In this document: in pieces, positions 9,650-19,250 of the stretch
Position numbering within the stretch: the first letter of the stretch is position 1
How the letters are laid out: the number at the start of each line of letters is the position of its first letter
Translations under genes and position numbers: made by a program
The notes under the pieces: generated by a model
Databases searched by the model: none
What the model was told of the DNA's origin: nothing
What the model saw: the letters and a program-made list of their open reading frames with translations, nothing else
Assembly: GCF_007097485.1 (NCBI RefSeq)
Contig: NZ_VKDE01000016.1
Location: 153,348-217,347, forward strand
Origin: Carboxylicivirga sp. M1479
GTDB taxonomy: Bacteria > Bacteroidota > Bacteroidia > Bacteroidales > Marinilabiliaceae
Length of the DNA stretch: 64,000 bases
Direction of reading: 5' to 3'

Positions 9650-9703
9650 ACGGATGACATCTATTGAAGCAGGACGCCAATATAGATGTCATCCGTTTTT
9701 TTT
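9650..9703 (+). terminator. Rho-independent terminator after wecC
   Basis: A perfect 15-bp stem, ACGGATGACATCTAT (9650-9664) with ATAGATGTCATCCGT (9682-9696), is followed by T8. The 16 bases ATAGATGTCATCCGTT recur at 11465-11480 inside repeat cluster 2. The remaining 9704-9992 shows no gene. Confidence 0.9.
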
Positions 9704-9992
9704 ACAGTATTTAGTCTCTGCAAGAAAACTCATGTTTTTCTCAAGCGCTTGAATGGAAAAGTTAAATTTCAAGGCTTGGCCTTTTTGAAAATCAAAGAGT
9801 TTACTATTGTAAATGACTGTTTTCAAAAAGGGCGTAACGAAGAATTATAAATCACGAATACTTCTAAAAGCATAACAAAGCATGATTAAATTGGACTTTT
9901 CGAGCAAGCACTATTTACTTGTTTTCAACAAATCAGGTGAATAAGAGTTATATAAAGAGTATGTTTTTTCATGATAAAATAATAATATTGTA

Positions 9993-11141
9993 TTGATAGT
10001 TGTGCATTTACTTTTACTCACATATCGTTGGCTCATTCGCCCTTGCTGCATCAGCATTTTTATGCTTGCTATAAGCTTAACTGCCCAGTCGCAAGATAGC
10101 ACCAATGTATTTGTGAAAACCCTGCATAGCATTGATTCATTGGTGACCGAATCATTAAGTTCCGAAGGTGGTATTATTCCGGCTCCCATGTTTAATCCTA
10201 CAATGGGAACAGGTATTGCCGTACTACCAGTATATGTCTATCGTTTGAAAGGTGTGCATCCCGAAACCAACCCTTCCACCTCCCAGGGTATTTTGTTTTT
10301 TAATTTGGCAGGGAACTTTTTAGTGGGTGCTAAGCAAACCTTATATTTTAACCGTAACAAATATTGGTTAGATGTTTATGCTGGCTACTCATCCATGAAT
10401 TTTAAGCATTTTTACAATAATGGAGAAGATCAGGAAGAAGTACAGTTTGATGGTTTCATCTCTAGTATGTCCTTTGCTTTTAAGGTGAAGAATAATTTTT
10501 TTATTGGTCCCATGATGAGCAATAACTACCTGCGGGAGGAATTGCCCGACCGCTATAATCCCTTAAGAGTTAGTGAAGAGTATTATTGGTACCATGTGCC
10601 AGGTGTTAAGCTAGCATTTGATAGTCGTGATAACCTCTTTTACCCGGAGTCAGGTTGGTTCAATACCCTGACTTATGAAACAATGATCCATAACCCTGCC
10701 AATAATTTCAATTTCGATAAAGTTACTTTTGGGCTAGCCAATTATCAAGGTATCAGTCAGAAGCGCGATATGTTAATTGCCTCGCGCCTATTCAGCCAAT
10801 TAGGAATGGGTTTACTTCCTTTGCACGAGATGGCTTCTCCAGGTGCCTCACCAGTACTAAGGGGTTATATCACCGGTAACTACCTGAACTCGTCAATGGT
10901 GACCGTGCAAACCGAGTTGAGGTGGATGTACTCCGAAAAATGGGGCTGTGTTGGTTTTATGGGTTATGGATGGTTATTTGATGAACCACGTACTGCCCGA
11001 GATGGTATTACGCTCCCCTCCATTGGTGCAGGTATACGCTATCGCATCTTCCCTGAATTTAAAATAAACCTGGGCTTTGACGTTGCTGTGGGAAGAGATG
11101 GTAGCGCCAATGTGTACTTAAAAATGTCGGAGTCCTTTTAA
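9993..11141 (+). CDS. BamA/TamA-like (Omp85 superfamily) outer-membrane barrel protein without POTRA domains
   Basis: Up to 382 residues. The first start in frame is TTG 9993, with GTG at 10002 also possible; a signal peptide (LIRPCCISIFMLAISLTAQSQ) follows either. After cleavage there are about 40 residues and then a barrel rich in alternating aromatic strands. VLRGYITGNY (near residue 290) is the Omp85 family L-R-G-Y/F motif, and AFDSRDNLFYPESGWF is the strand typical of the surface-antigen domain. There is no room for POTRA repeats. Such stand-alone barrels are common in Bacteroidota; the substrate is unknown. It is flanked by repeats and probably transcribed alone. Confidence 0.8.
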   Translation: MIVVHLLLLTYRWLIRPCCISIFMLAISLTAQSQDSTNVFVKTLHSIDSLVTESLSSEGGIIPAPMFNPTMGTGIAVLPVYVYRLKGVHPETNPSTSQGILFFNLAGNFLVGAKQTLYFNRNKYWLDVYAGYSSMNFKHFYNNGEDQEEVQFDGFISSMSFAFKVKNNFFIGPMMSNNYLREELPDRYNPLRVSEEYYWYHVPGVKLAFDSRDNLFYPESGWFNTLTYETMIHNPANNFNFDKVTFGLANYQGISQKRDMLIASRLFSQLGMGLLPLHEMASPGASPVLRGYITGNYLNSSMVTVQTELRWMYSEKWGCVGFMGYGWLFDEPRTARDGITLPSIGAGIRYRIFPEFKINLGFDVAVGRDGSANVYLKMSESF

Positions 11142-11982
11142 GTTTTTCTTCTCAGTTCCTATTCTTGTCTTTTAAGAACTGTTTATACCAGGTGTTTTAT
11201 TTAAATGGTTTCAAGGGTGTTAATTTCCAAGTATACCACCTCCCCACTCCTTTGTCGTGGTACTCCTTCTAAAACTCAGGAGGAGAGTTGATTGGCAGCT
11301 TGGTGCAATCCGAATTAAATCATAATCTTATTCTTTTCTATTGGTAGTTTACCATAGGCCTGTAAGGCCGATATGTATTAAGGTAGGTCGCAGGCCTACC
11401 CTACACCATACCATAAATTAGCTCTGAAAGTGCGGCACGTAATGGTTATTCACCTATTGCTTACATAGATGTCATCCGTTCTCCTTTGCTCTGTGGTTAA
11501 ACTTTTCCTGTTTTTTCGGTGCAGGTTCTATTGCATAGGTATTAAAATGTGTATTTGCACCGATTTTATGCCCGTAACGTAACCCGGGGTGGCGTTGCCC
11601 TTACCCCGGGCTATTGATGTGGCAGGCCGCTGGCCAGCTAAGTGCAGCTTGCTTATACCACCTCCCCACTCCTTTGTAGTGGTACTTCTCCTAAGGTTCA
11701 GGAGGAGAGTTGATTAACAGCACGGTGTAGTCCATACTAACCTGCAAGGCATATTATCTCTTATTGCTAGTTTGACTTAGGCCTGTAAGGCCGATATGTA
11801 TTAAGGTAGGTCGCAGGCCTACCCTACACCATACCATAAATTAGCTCTGAAGGAGCGGCACGTAATGGTTAATCACCTATTTCGGTGCATGGTAATGCAG
11901 TAATGGTGGTTAGGTCTGTATTTGCACCGGTTTTATGGGTATGATGTATAACCTGAGGTTGCACCCCAGGCTATTAACGTTA

Positions 11983-12084
11983 TACCATTTGTATTTCATA
12001 ATGTCCAGGTATAATGCCGTTACATAATCAACGTGGCTTTAGAAATAAAATGCACTAAAGGCATATTTTGATTAGTAAACGGTT
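11983..12084. repeat. MITE-like element, family B, copy 1
   Basis: About 102 bp beginning TACCATTTGTATTTCATAAT and ending TTAGTAAACGGT, which read as imperfect inverted termini (TACCATTT versus TACCGTTT). It includes the conserved blocks ATAATCAACGTG and TGCACTAAAGGC. Noncoding. Confidence 0.75.
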
Positions 12085-12432
12085 TTACAGGCCTTTGGCC
12101 TTTGATTGGCAGCTTCTAGTTCTCTGTGTTCTTCTTAGTTCTGAGGTAATTCCAAATCATGTGCTTCATCTAACCTCTTTATTCTCACTACTCTCCTCTT
12201 TTTCTTAAGTGTTCTATTTTTGCTCTGTGGTTAAACTTTTCCTATTTTTTCGGTGCATGGTTCTATTGCATAGGTATTAAATTGTCTGTTTGCACCGATT
12301 TTATGCCCGCACCGTATCCCGGGGTGGCGTTGCCCTTACCCCCGGGCTATTGATGTGGCAGGCCGCTGGCCAGCTAGTTGCAGCTTGCTTATTTATAGGT
12401 AGTATTTCACCCTTACCCTCTGCGCCCTTTTA

Positions 12433-12534
12433 TACCATTTGTATTTCATAATGCGCTGGTATAATGCCGTAACATCATCAACGTGTCTTTAGAAATGGAA
12501 TGCACTAAAGGCGCATTTTGATGAGTAAACGGTA
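12433..12534. repeat. MITE-like element, family B, copy 2
   Basis: 102 bp with the same ends (TACCATTTGTATTTCATAAT ... GAGTAAACGGTA) and the same internal blocks ATCATCAACGTG and TGCACTAAAGGCGC. It sits between a repeat-mosaic fragment and the unexplained 12540-12835 stretch. Confidence 0.75.
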
Positions 12535-13262
12535 TTAATAACAAGCACCACTCGAAACAGGGTTTCGAACTATTGAAAGTCAGTGATAGGAATCAATGTT
12601 ATGCAATTGGAACGAAGTGGAAATCGTGAAGACCTATAAAAACTTACACATCTGAATCAATGGCGACCTTGGAAAAGGTAAGCCTGAAACAATAAATCCA
12701 TCTCTGGTGCATAGTAATCACCTCTTTCAATAAGGTTTGCCTTCTTTTTAAAAGAAAGTGCCAGCCCGGCACAAGGGCAGAATAGAGATACTTTTAAACC
12801 TAGGCTTACTTATTATCACAAAATCAAATATACCACCTCCCTGCTTCTTCGTCGCAGTACTCCTCCTAAAATTCAGGAGGAGATTGATTGGCAGCTTGTG
12901 AGCTCTGTGTTCTCCTTTTGCTCTGCGGTAATTTGTTATACCACCTCCCCACTCCTTTGTTGTGGTACTCCTCCTAAAATCCAGGAGGAGAGTTGATTGG
13001 CAGCTTGGTGCAATCCGTATTAAATCATAATCTTATTCTTTTCTATTGGTAGTTTGACTTAGGCCTGTAAGGCCGAAATGTATTAAGGTAGGTCGCAGGC
13101 CTACCCTACACCATACCATAAATTAGCTCTGAAGGAGCGGCACGTGGTGGATTATCACCTGTTCCGGTGCATGGTAGGGCCGTTTAGATACGCCCAACTG
13201 TATTTGCACCTTTTTTATGGGTATGATGTATAACATGGGTGCCCCCCAGGCTATTAACGTTA

Positions 13263-13364
13263 TACCATTTGTATTTCATAATGTCCAGGTATGATGCCGT
13301 TACATAATCAACGTGGCTTTAGAAATAAAATGCACTAAAGGCATATTTTGATTAGTAAACGGTA
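13263..13364. repeat. MITE-like element, family B, copy 3
   Basis: 102 bp, nearly identical to the copy at 11983, and ending in AAACGGTA followed by the mosaic module acaggcctttg. That both copies interrupt the same module (ctattaacgt | element | acaggccttt) suggests the pair arose by duplication of a composite rather than by two insertions. Confidence 0.75.
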
Positions 13365-13481
13365 TTACAGGCCTTTGACATTTGATTGGCAGCTTTAAAG
13401 TCTCTGTGCTCTCATATTGAAAAAACGCACTCTCTACCAGAGCCAAAGGCGTACATAAACAGTTAAGTTCTCATGAAAGAC

Positions 13482-14117
13482 CTAACGTATGAAATTTGTC
13501 CAGGCTTTCTTTTCCATAGCCGGTAAAGCTTCTTCTTTTTTAAAGCTGTTCACTGCCTTGAGCAACCAGGCCATGTTGTTACCCAATACACGGGCTATCT
13601 GTACGCCTTCCTCATCGAGCTGCACATCTCCCGGCTTAGTGCCATGTACCACATTCCAATAGTTGGCCGACGGTAAAAATAGTTCACTGTATTGCAGGTA
13701 GTTATAAATGGTATTAATGGCTGGCATACCACCCGTTCGGCGAACAGCAACAATGCCGGCTCCCACCTTATGGCGAAACAATCCACCATTGGCTCCCGCC
13801 ACATAAAAGGCACGGTCTAAAAACGCTTTCATGGTACCTCCAATATCAGCATAATGCACAGGGGCGCCAAAGAGTAGGCCATCGGCCTGTTTCATTTTTT
13901 GAATCAAAGGATTCACATCATCATCAACGATAATACACCGCTCATCACGATTTTTGACGCAGGCATTACAGGCTGTGCACCCCTGTATCTTTTTATGCCC
14001 AATGCTCACGATTTCAGTGTCAATACCTGCTTTATTGAGCTGCTCGCAGATGATGGAGAGTGCTAAATAGCTATTACCTTTTTTATGAGGACTTCCGTTG
14101 ATGGCAATTACATTCAT
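13482..14117 (-). CDS. Flavodoxin-like NAD(P)H-dependent FMN reductase / iron-sulfur flavoprotein-like
   Basis: 211 residues. The N-terminal AINGSPHKKGNSYLAL is the FMN-phosphate-binding loop of the flavodoxin-like fold; GAPVHYADIGGTMKAFLDRAF (about 89-109) is the second FMN contact. CTACNACVKNRDERC (47-61) is a compact cysteine motif of the iron-sulfur flavoprotein type, suggesting a redox cluster or disulfide. It is cytoplasmic. It lies 87 bp downstream of the oxidoreductase gene, same strand, so the two may be cotranscribed. Substrate unknown; quinone or azo reduction are family possibilities. Confidence 0.85.
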   Translation of the reverse strand: MNVIAINGSPHKKGNSYLALSIICEQLNKAGIDTEIVSIGHKKIQGCTACNACVKNRDERCIIVDDDVNPLIQKMKQADGLLFGAPVHYADIGGTMKAFLDRAFYVAGANGGLFRHKVGAGIVAVRRTGGMPAINTIYNYLQYSELFLPSANYWNVVHGTKPGDVQLDEEGVQIARVLGNNMAWLLKAVNSFKKEEALPAMEKKAWTNFIR

Positions 14118-14204
14118 GAGTTTATTATTTTAATTAGTTACCTGAATACAAGTTCAAATTATATTATGATCGATTCCATGGTGTTTATGCTCGTTTTCAA
14201 TTCC

Positions 14205-15197
14205 TTATTTTTGATAAAAATCCTGTACAATCTTTTGCATCACTCTATTAGTACGAATCGCTGTTTCGCCGGTGCTAACACATGATCCAATACCCTGAAG
14301 TGATTCAACGACCTGCTTAATCAGGTTGTATTGAATATTCTCGGGATTGAGATAAGGAAATTCAAGGTGCCCCGCATCGGTATGCAAAGAAATAGGTGTA
14401 TGAGCAAATGCTGAAAAAACAATTCGCCCTTTAGTACCAACTACCTCAATAGTATCCTCCTCGGTGTGTTCATTGCTGACAAAAGACCAGATGCCATTGC
14501 CCACCACGCCACTCTCAAACTGCATAGAGGCACTGACCGTATCTTCAACGTCGTAGTAACCACCCCTGTTGGCAGCCACCCCAAAAGCATTTTTTACCGG
14601 ACCAAATACATAATCCAAAAAATCCAGTTGATGGGAGGCCAAATCAAAAAAGATACCTCCACCGGATAGCTCGGCCTGCAAGCGCCAAATATTGTGTAAA
14701 GCATCTTTTTCATATGACTTCGCGGGTCGTATAAGGCGCATATTAACGTATAATGTCTGCCCTATTACTCCAGTGTCGATTAATTCCTTGACTTTTAAAA
14801 AGCCTGGTAAAGTACGCCTGTAATAGGCGATGAATAATGGTACTCTAGTTGATCGACTAACAGCTAACATTTGTTCTGCCTGTGCGGCATTGGCAGCCAT
14901 GGGTTTCTCAACGTAGACAGGTTTGCCTGCTTCCATGCATCGAATGGCATACTCGGCATGTGAGCCAGGTGGCGTGGCTATGTATATGGCATTGATATCC
15001 GGATTGTTAATAACATCTTCTGCTTGATTGCTCCAGTGCGGAATTTTATGGCGATTGGCATATGATTTAGCTTTTTCTCCATCTCTTCGCATGGCCATGT
15101 GCAAACTACTGCCCTCTACTTTATTAAAAGCTGGCCCGCTCTTCACTTCGGTCACATTACCGCAACCAATGATGCCCCACTTGATGCGTTTTAACAT
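14205..15197 (-). CDS. Gfo/Idh/MocA family oxidoreductase
   Basis: 330 residues from ATG 15197 (MLKRIKWGIIGCGNVTEVKS). An upstream in-frame start at 15284 would add 29 residues lacking family resemblance. GIIGCGNVTE is the NAD(P)-binding G-x-G-x-x-x motif; EKPMAANAAQAEQM (about 96-109) carries the family EKP motif; HQLDFLDYVFG near residue 190 corresponds to the active-site His region; the C-terminal beta-sheet domain is present. It acts as a sugar- or inositol-type dehydrogenase with substrate not deducible. It is upstream of the FMN reductase, so a small redox operon is likely. Confidence 0.9.
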   Translation of the reverse strand: MLKRIKWGIIGCGNVTEVKSGPAFNKVEGSSLHMAMRRDGEKAKSYANRHKIPHWSNQAEDVINNPDINAIYIATPPGSHAEYAIRCMEAGKPVYVEKPMAANAAQAEQMLAVSRSTRVPLFIAYYRRTLPGFLKVKELIDTGVIGQTLYVNMRLIRPAKSYEKDALHNIWRLQAELSGGGIFFDLASHQLDFLDYVFGPVKNAFGVAANRGGYYDVEDTVSASMQFESGVVGNGIWSFVSNEHTEEDTIEVVGTKGRIVFSAFAHTPISLHTDAGHLEFPYLNPENIQYNLIKQVVESLQGIGSCVSTGETAIRTNRVMQKIVQDFYQK

Positions 15198-15359
15198 AGT
15201 TTTAATATTAATTTTTAATGAATGACAATGGATTCTTCTACTTAATGAATCGGTCTGTTGATCCAGAACCGTGAAACTTCTCACCTAACTAATGTACTGA
15301 ATTATTCATAAAGGGTGCAAACAAAATTGTTTAAGGAACGATATTAGAGCATGGTTTAT

Positions 15360-17265
15360 GTTTATCCGGGGATTACACCCCTAAAGGCCTTTGGCCTTTG
15401 ATTGGCAGCTTATGAGTATCTGTGTTCTCCTTTGTTATGCGGTAAACTTTTCCTGTTTTTTCGGTGCATGGTTCTATTGCATAGGTATTAAATTGTGTGT
15501 TTGCACCGATTTTATGCCGTTAACGTAACCCGGGGTGGCCTTGCCTTACCCTGGGCTATTGATGTGGCAGGCCGCTGGCCAGCTAGTTACAGCTTGCTTA
15601 TACCACCTCCCTGCTTCTTCGTCGCAGTATTCCTCCTAAAATCGAGGATGAGAGTTGATTGGCAGCTTGGTGCAATTTGCATTAACTTACTAACATTATT
15701 ATCTATTGTAGCTTGTATTCCAAAGGCCTGTAAGGCCGATATGTATTAAGGTAGGTCGCAGGCTATTGATGTGGCAGGCCGCTGGCCAGCTAAGTGCAGC
15801 TTGCTTATACCACCTCCCCACTCCTTCGTCGCAGTACTCTTTTAAGCGTAGCGTCTCGCTACGTTTTATACCTAGTAGATTTGCTTAGCAGCTTGCCTCA
15901 CTACTCCTTACTCACCTCTCACCTCTTTTTGCTTTGCGGTAAATACAATATTCCGCAGGAATAAATCAGTATTAATCAGCGCAATCTGTGGTTTAATAAG
16001 CACCACGTTCTTCCTTTTCTAGTTTGGCTTCATCCTCTTCCGCGGACAGTTTGTACGATATGTAATATTTGTATGGTTTCTGAGGTGTTAATTTTCAATT
16101 ATACCACCTCCCTGCTTCTTCGTCGCAGTACTCCTCCTAAAATCGAGGATGAGAGTTGATTGACAGCTTGGTGCAATTTGCATTAACTTACTAACATTAT
16201 TATCTATTGTAGCTTGTATTCCAAAGGCCTGTAAGGCCGATATGTATTAAGGTAGGTCGCAGGCCTACCCCACACCATACTATAAATTAGCTCTGAAAGA
16301 GTGGCACGTGATGGATTATCACCTATTCCGGTGCATGGTATTGCAGTATGGATAATATGGCTTGTATTTGCACCGTTTTTATTGGCGTACCGGATACCTG
16401 GGGGTGCCCCCCAGGCTATTAATGTTTTAGGCCTTTGGCCTTTGATTGGCAGATTGTGAGGCTCTGTGTTCTCCTTTGTTATGCGGTAAACTTTTCCTGT
16501 TTTTTCGGTGCATGGTTCTATTGCATAGGTATTAAATTGTGTATTTGCACCGATTTTATGCCCGTAACGTAACCCGGGGTGGCGTTGCCCTTACCCCGGG
16601 CTATTGATGTGGCAGGCCGCTGGCCAGCTAAGTGCAGCTTGCTTATACCACCTCCCTGCTTCTTCGTCGCAGTATTCCTCCTAAAATCGAGGATGAGAGT
16701 TGATTGGCAGCTTGGTGTAATTTGCATTAACTTACTAACATTATTATCTATTGTAGCTAGTATTCTAAAGGCCTGTAAGGCCGATATGTATTAAGGTAGG
16801 TCGCAGGCCTACCCAACACCATACTATAAATTAGCTCTGACGGAGCGATACGTAGTGGATAATAACCTAATCCGGTGCATGGTAATGCTGTAAGGATAAT
16901 ACGGACTGTAATTGCACCGTTTTTATTGGCGTACCGGATACCTGGGGGTGCCCCCCAGGCTATTAATGTTTTAGGCCTTTGGCCTTTGATTGGCAGCTTG
17001 TGAGTCTCTGTGTTCCTTTTATTTGCGGTTAAATAAGCACCGTGTCCTACAACCCTTTTCTCAAAACTCACCACTCAACTCCTTTTGCTCAGCGGTAAAT
17101 ATAATATTCCGCAGGAATAAATCAGCGTAATATGCAGTTAAATAAGAACCATATTCTTCCTTTCCTAGTGTGGCTTTATCCACTTCAAGGAACGGTTTAT
17201 ACCACCTCCCTGCTCCTTCGTTGTGGTACTCCTCCTAAAAAAGTCAGGAGGAGAGTTGATATGCT
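15360..17265. repeat. Palindromic repeat mosaic, cluster 3
   Basis: About 1.9 kb of the same modules. At 15752-15764 the right half of the gtaggtcgcaggcctac hairpin is replaced by a ggctattgatgtgg junction, i.e. two modules are fused at shared ggc/agg bases. Nearly identical composites at about 15530-15750 and 16560-16790 point to recent duplication. This is the last mosaic block; none occurs from 17.3 kb to the right end. Confidence 0.85.
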
Positions 17266-17341
17266 ACTTGGTTTTTTTAATCCCATTCGATTGTTCACAC
17301 GATCAAAAGTTTTATTTTTATTGCCTAAACTGAATTGAACG

Positions 17342-18295
17342 ATGATCGCATCTACGGACAGCAGCAAAAATTGCCATTACGACATTATAGGAGATGTTCA
17401 TGGTCATCACCTGGAACTGCAAAAGCTGTTGTTAAAGATGTCTTATACCATGATCAATGGTGTGTGGACTCATGCCACTCGAAAAGCCATATTTGTTGGT
17501 GATTTCATCAATCGGGGACCGAATAGTAAGGGTGTTATTAAGCTGATTCGGGAAATGGTAAGCGCAGGTACAGCTATGGCCATATTGGGGAATCATGAAA
17601 TGAATGCGATATTGTATTTTTCAAAGGATAAAGACGGTCAGGCATTGAGGGTGCCCGGCAGTAATAACTTGCGTCTAATGACCAAGTTAATGCACGAATA
17701 CAATGGCCAGCAAGAAACCCTTTTGGATGATATCAAGTGGTTGCGAAGCTTACCCTTGCATTTAGAGCTGGATGGTATCCGGGTTGTTCATGCGTATTGG
17801 AATCGCCATCATCTTATTAAGTTACAAAGTTTGTATAAGAAAGGGAGACTCAGGAAAAGCCGACTTAAGACCCTTTTGGAAGAAGACAATGACTTACAAA
17901 TAGCGTTCTGGGAGACTTTGAAAGGTATCGAACTACAAATGCCCAACGATTTGGTGATTAAAGATTCGGATCAGGTTAAGCGAGATAATTTCAGAGTTAA
18001 ATGGTGGGTAAAGCCTCATGGGCAGACCTTTCGCAACTTAAGCTATGGCAACAAATTTGAATTACCCGATTATACCATTCCCAATGAAATTATCAGTGAT
18101 TATAAGGTTTATGAGCACACGGAACCCATTGTGTTTATAGGCCATTATTGCATGGGCAAAGGCCCTATGCTGGCTTCGAACAATATTGGCTGTGTAGATG
18201 CTTGCATAACAACAGCAGGCCGTTTGGCAGCCTACCGCTATGAGGGTGAAGAGGTATTAACAGCGGCAAATTTTATTTTTGTATCAAAACTATAA
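17342..18295 (+). CDS. PPP-family metallophosphoesterase
   Basis: 317 residues. The dinuclear metal centre motifs are complete: GDVHGHH (about 17-23), GDFINRGPNSKG (52-63), GNHEMNA (80-86), and later His residues in VVHAYW (about 148) and FIGHY (about 262). The GDxHG/GDxxxRG/GNHE set identifies the phosphoprotein-phosphatase/ApaH-like group; a serine/threonine phosphatase or dinucleotide polyphosphate hydrolase role is possible. No signal peptide. ATG 17342 leaves a 13-residue tail before the first strand. It is convergent with the DUF4199 gene, and directly right of repeat cluster 3. Confidence 0.85.
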   Translation: MIASTDSSKNCHYDIIGDVHGHHLELQKLLLKMSYTMINGVWTHATRKAIFVGDFINRGPNSKGVIKLIREMVSAGTAMAILGNHEMNAILYFSKDKDGQALRVPGSNNLRLMTKLMHEYNGQQETLLDDIKWLRSLPLHLELDGIRVVHAYWNRHHLIKLQSLYKKGRLRKSRLKTLLEEDNDLQIAFWETLKGIELQMPNDLVIKDSDQVKRDNFRVKWWVKPHGQTFRNLSYGNKFELPDYTIPNEIISDYKVYEHTEPIVFIGHYCMGKGPMLASNNIGCVDACITTAGRLAAYRYEGEEVLTAANFIFVSKL

Positions 18296-18370
18296 CGGCA
18301 AAAATAGTTTAGTTGCATATGCTATCCATTTTGTTCTACCTCGGCCTCAGCCAGCAATAATGATGTGTAT

Positions 18371-18844
18371 TTATTGTTTCTTGGTAAAAAAGGCTACTAC
18401 AGCAGCGGTTACCGCTCCCATCCTAATCGCACCAATCATACTTTGCTTAATATATGAATTGAGGTTAAAGAATTGTTCTGCAGCTTCTTGAGTCATGGTT
18501 TCCTGCTCAACAGTGTAAGCAATAATGTTCGTAAAATAATCGGGTGATAGGTAAACATGAGTCAGGTATTGCCCAACAGGACTTAGTAGAGAAACAATAA
18601 CAGCAATGACCAAACCAGCCAAGAAACCCTCGGTCCAACTCATGACTCCACCCTGCCATTTTCGCTTATCCAACAAGGCCAATACATAAATAATGATGGC
18701 TGGAATGGCAAAAAAGTTGGTGAGTATATGGTGTCTGTCAATGCGTTCGTCGTGTAAACCAATTGATTTTTCAAAGACTGTCCATAGTAATATGGCGGCA
18801 AAAAAGATGATCCCCCATTTTAATTCAATTGCAATTTTTTTCAT
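18371..18844 (-). CDS. DUF4199 family membrane protein
   Basis: 157 residues with about four hydrophobic segments: residues 8-22, 44-60, 70-90 and 138-152. The pattern of two N-terminal helices, a GFLAGLVIAVIVSLLSPVGQYL helix, an amphipathic linker (YTVEQETMTQEAAEQF) and a final helix ending in a Lys-rich tail is that of Bacteroidota DUF4199 proteins; function unknown. The start ATG is buried in the start-codon hairpin at 18839-18879, and the upstream micro-ORF stops in an ATGA overlap with it, so translation is probably coupled or regulated. Confidence 0.8.
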   Translation of the reverse strand: MKKIAIELKWGIIFFAAILLWTVFEKSIGLHDERIDRHHILTNFFAIPAIIIYVLALLDKRKWQGGVMSWTEGFLAGLVIAVIVSLLSPVGQYLTHVYLSPDYFTNIIAYTVEQETMTQEAAEQFFNLNSYIKQSMIGAIRMGAVTAAVVAFFTKKQ

Positions 18845-19250
18845 GTGTTCGTAATTTTGTTATTTATTGCCACATGGAACTCACCAAAATTAACCATGTT
18901 CTTGTGTGAGAAACTGTACTCATGGCTCGTTTCATGTGTTTAAATTTTGTTTTTTATTGCTACATGGAACTCGCCAAAATCAATCATGCTCTTGTGTGAG
19001 AACTTATTCTCATGGCTCGTTTCATATGATTATAATTTACTTTCATTTGCCATATGGAACTCTCAAGTAAATTTTATCATCCCACTGTGTGAAAATTTGG
19101 ATACTCAAATTTACATGGTCGTTTCATGTGTTTAAATTTTGTTTTTATTGTCACTACTTGTCCCGATTTATCGGGATGGAACTCACCAAAATTAACCATG
19201 CTCCTGTGTGAGAAACAGCTCTCATAGCTTGTTGCGTGTGTTTAGCATTT
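18839..19250 (-). promoter_or_regulatory. Four tandem copies of a start-codon hairpin / leader element
   Basis: On the minus strand each unit of about 90-110 nt contains CATGAAACGAGCC, a GAG-loop-CTC hairpin, ACAGGAGCATG, then GGCGAGTTCCATGTG and an AT-rich spacer before the next CANATGAAA. The unit next to DUF4199 pairs TTCCATGTG (18871-18879) with CACATGAAA (18839-18847) around a 23-nt loop. The third unit uses CATATG on both arms. The fourth carries an insert with CCCGATaaATCGGG near 19160-19175. From about 19251 to 19738 I see nothing recognisable. Confidence 0.7.
18841..18897 (-). CDS. Micro-ORF upstream of and overlapping the DUF4199 gene
   Basis: Encodes MVNFGEFHVAINNKITNT and stops with TGA overlapping the DUF4199 ATG (ATGA). 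The core V/I-N-F-G-E-F-H-V-A-I is shared with the micro-ORF before the lipid-kinase gene at 60867-60914. It may be a translated leader that opens the start-codon hairpin; translation is not proven. Confidence 0.45.
   Translation of the reverse strand: MVNFGEFHVAINNKITNT

Larger units (their letters stand above)
11232..13400. repeat. Palindromic repeat mosaic, cluster 2
   Basis: About 2.2 kb of the same modules as cluster 1, interrupted by three copies of MITE-like family B. Full composites start near 11232, 11655 and 12945. The stretch 12540-12835 is not made of recognisable modules; it contains cgaaacagggtttcgaac and no gene that I can support. No transposase is present. Confidence 0.85.

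Noticed and set aside
12540..12835. Remnant of a group II intron or other mobile element
   Set aside because: The phrase cgaaacagggtttcgaac and the flanks looked intron-like, but no domain V, reverse transcriptase or boundary could be identified.
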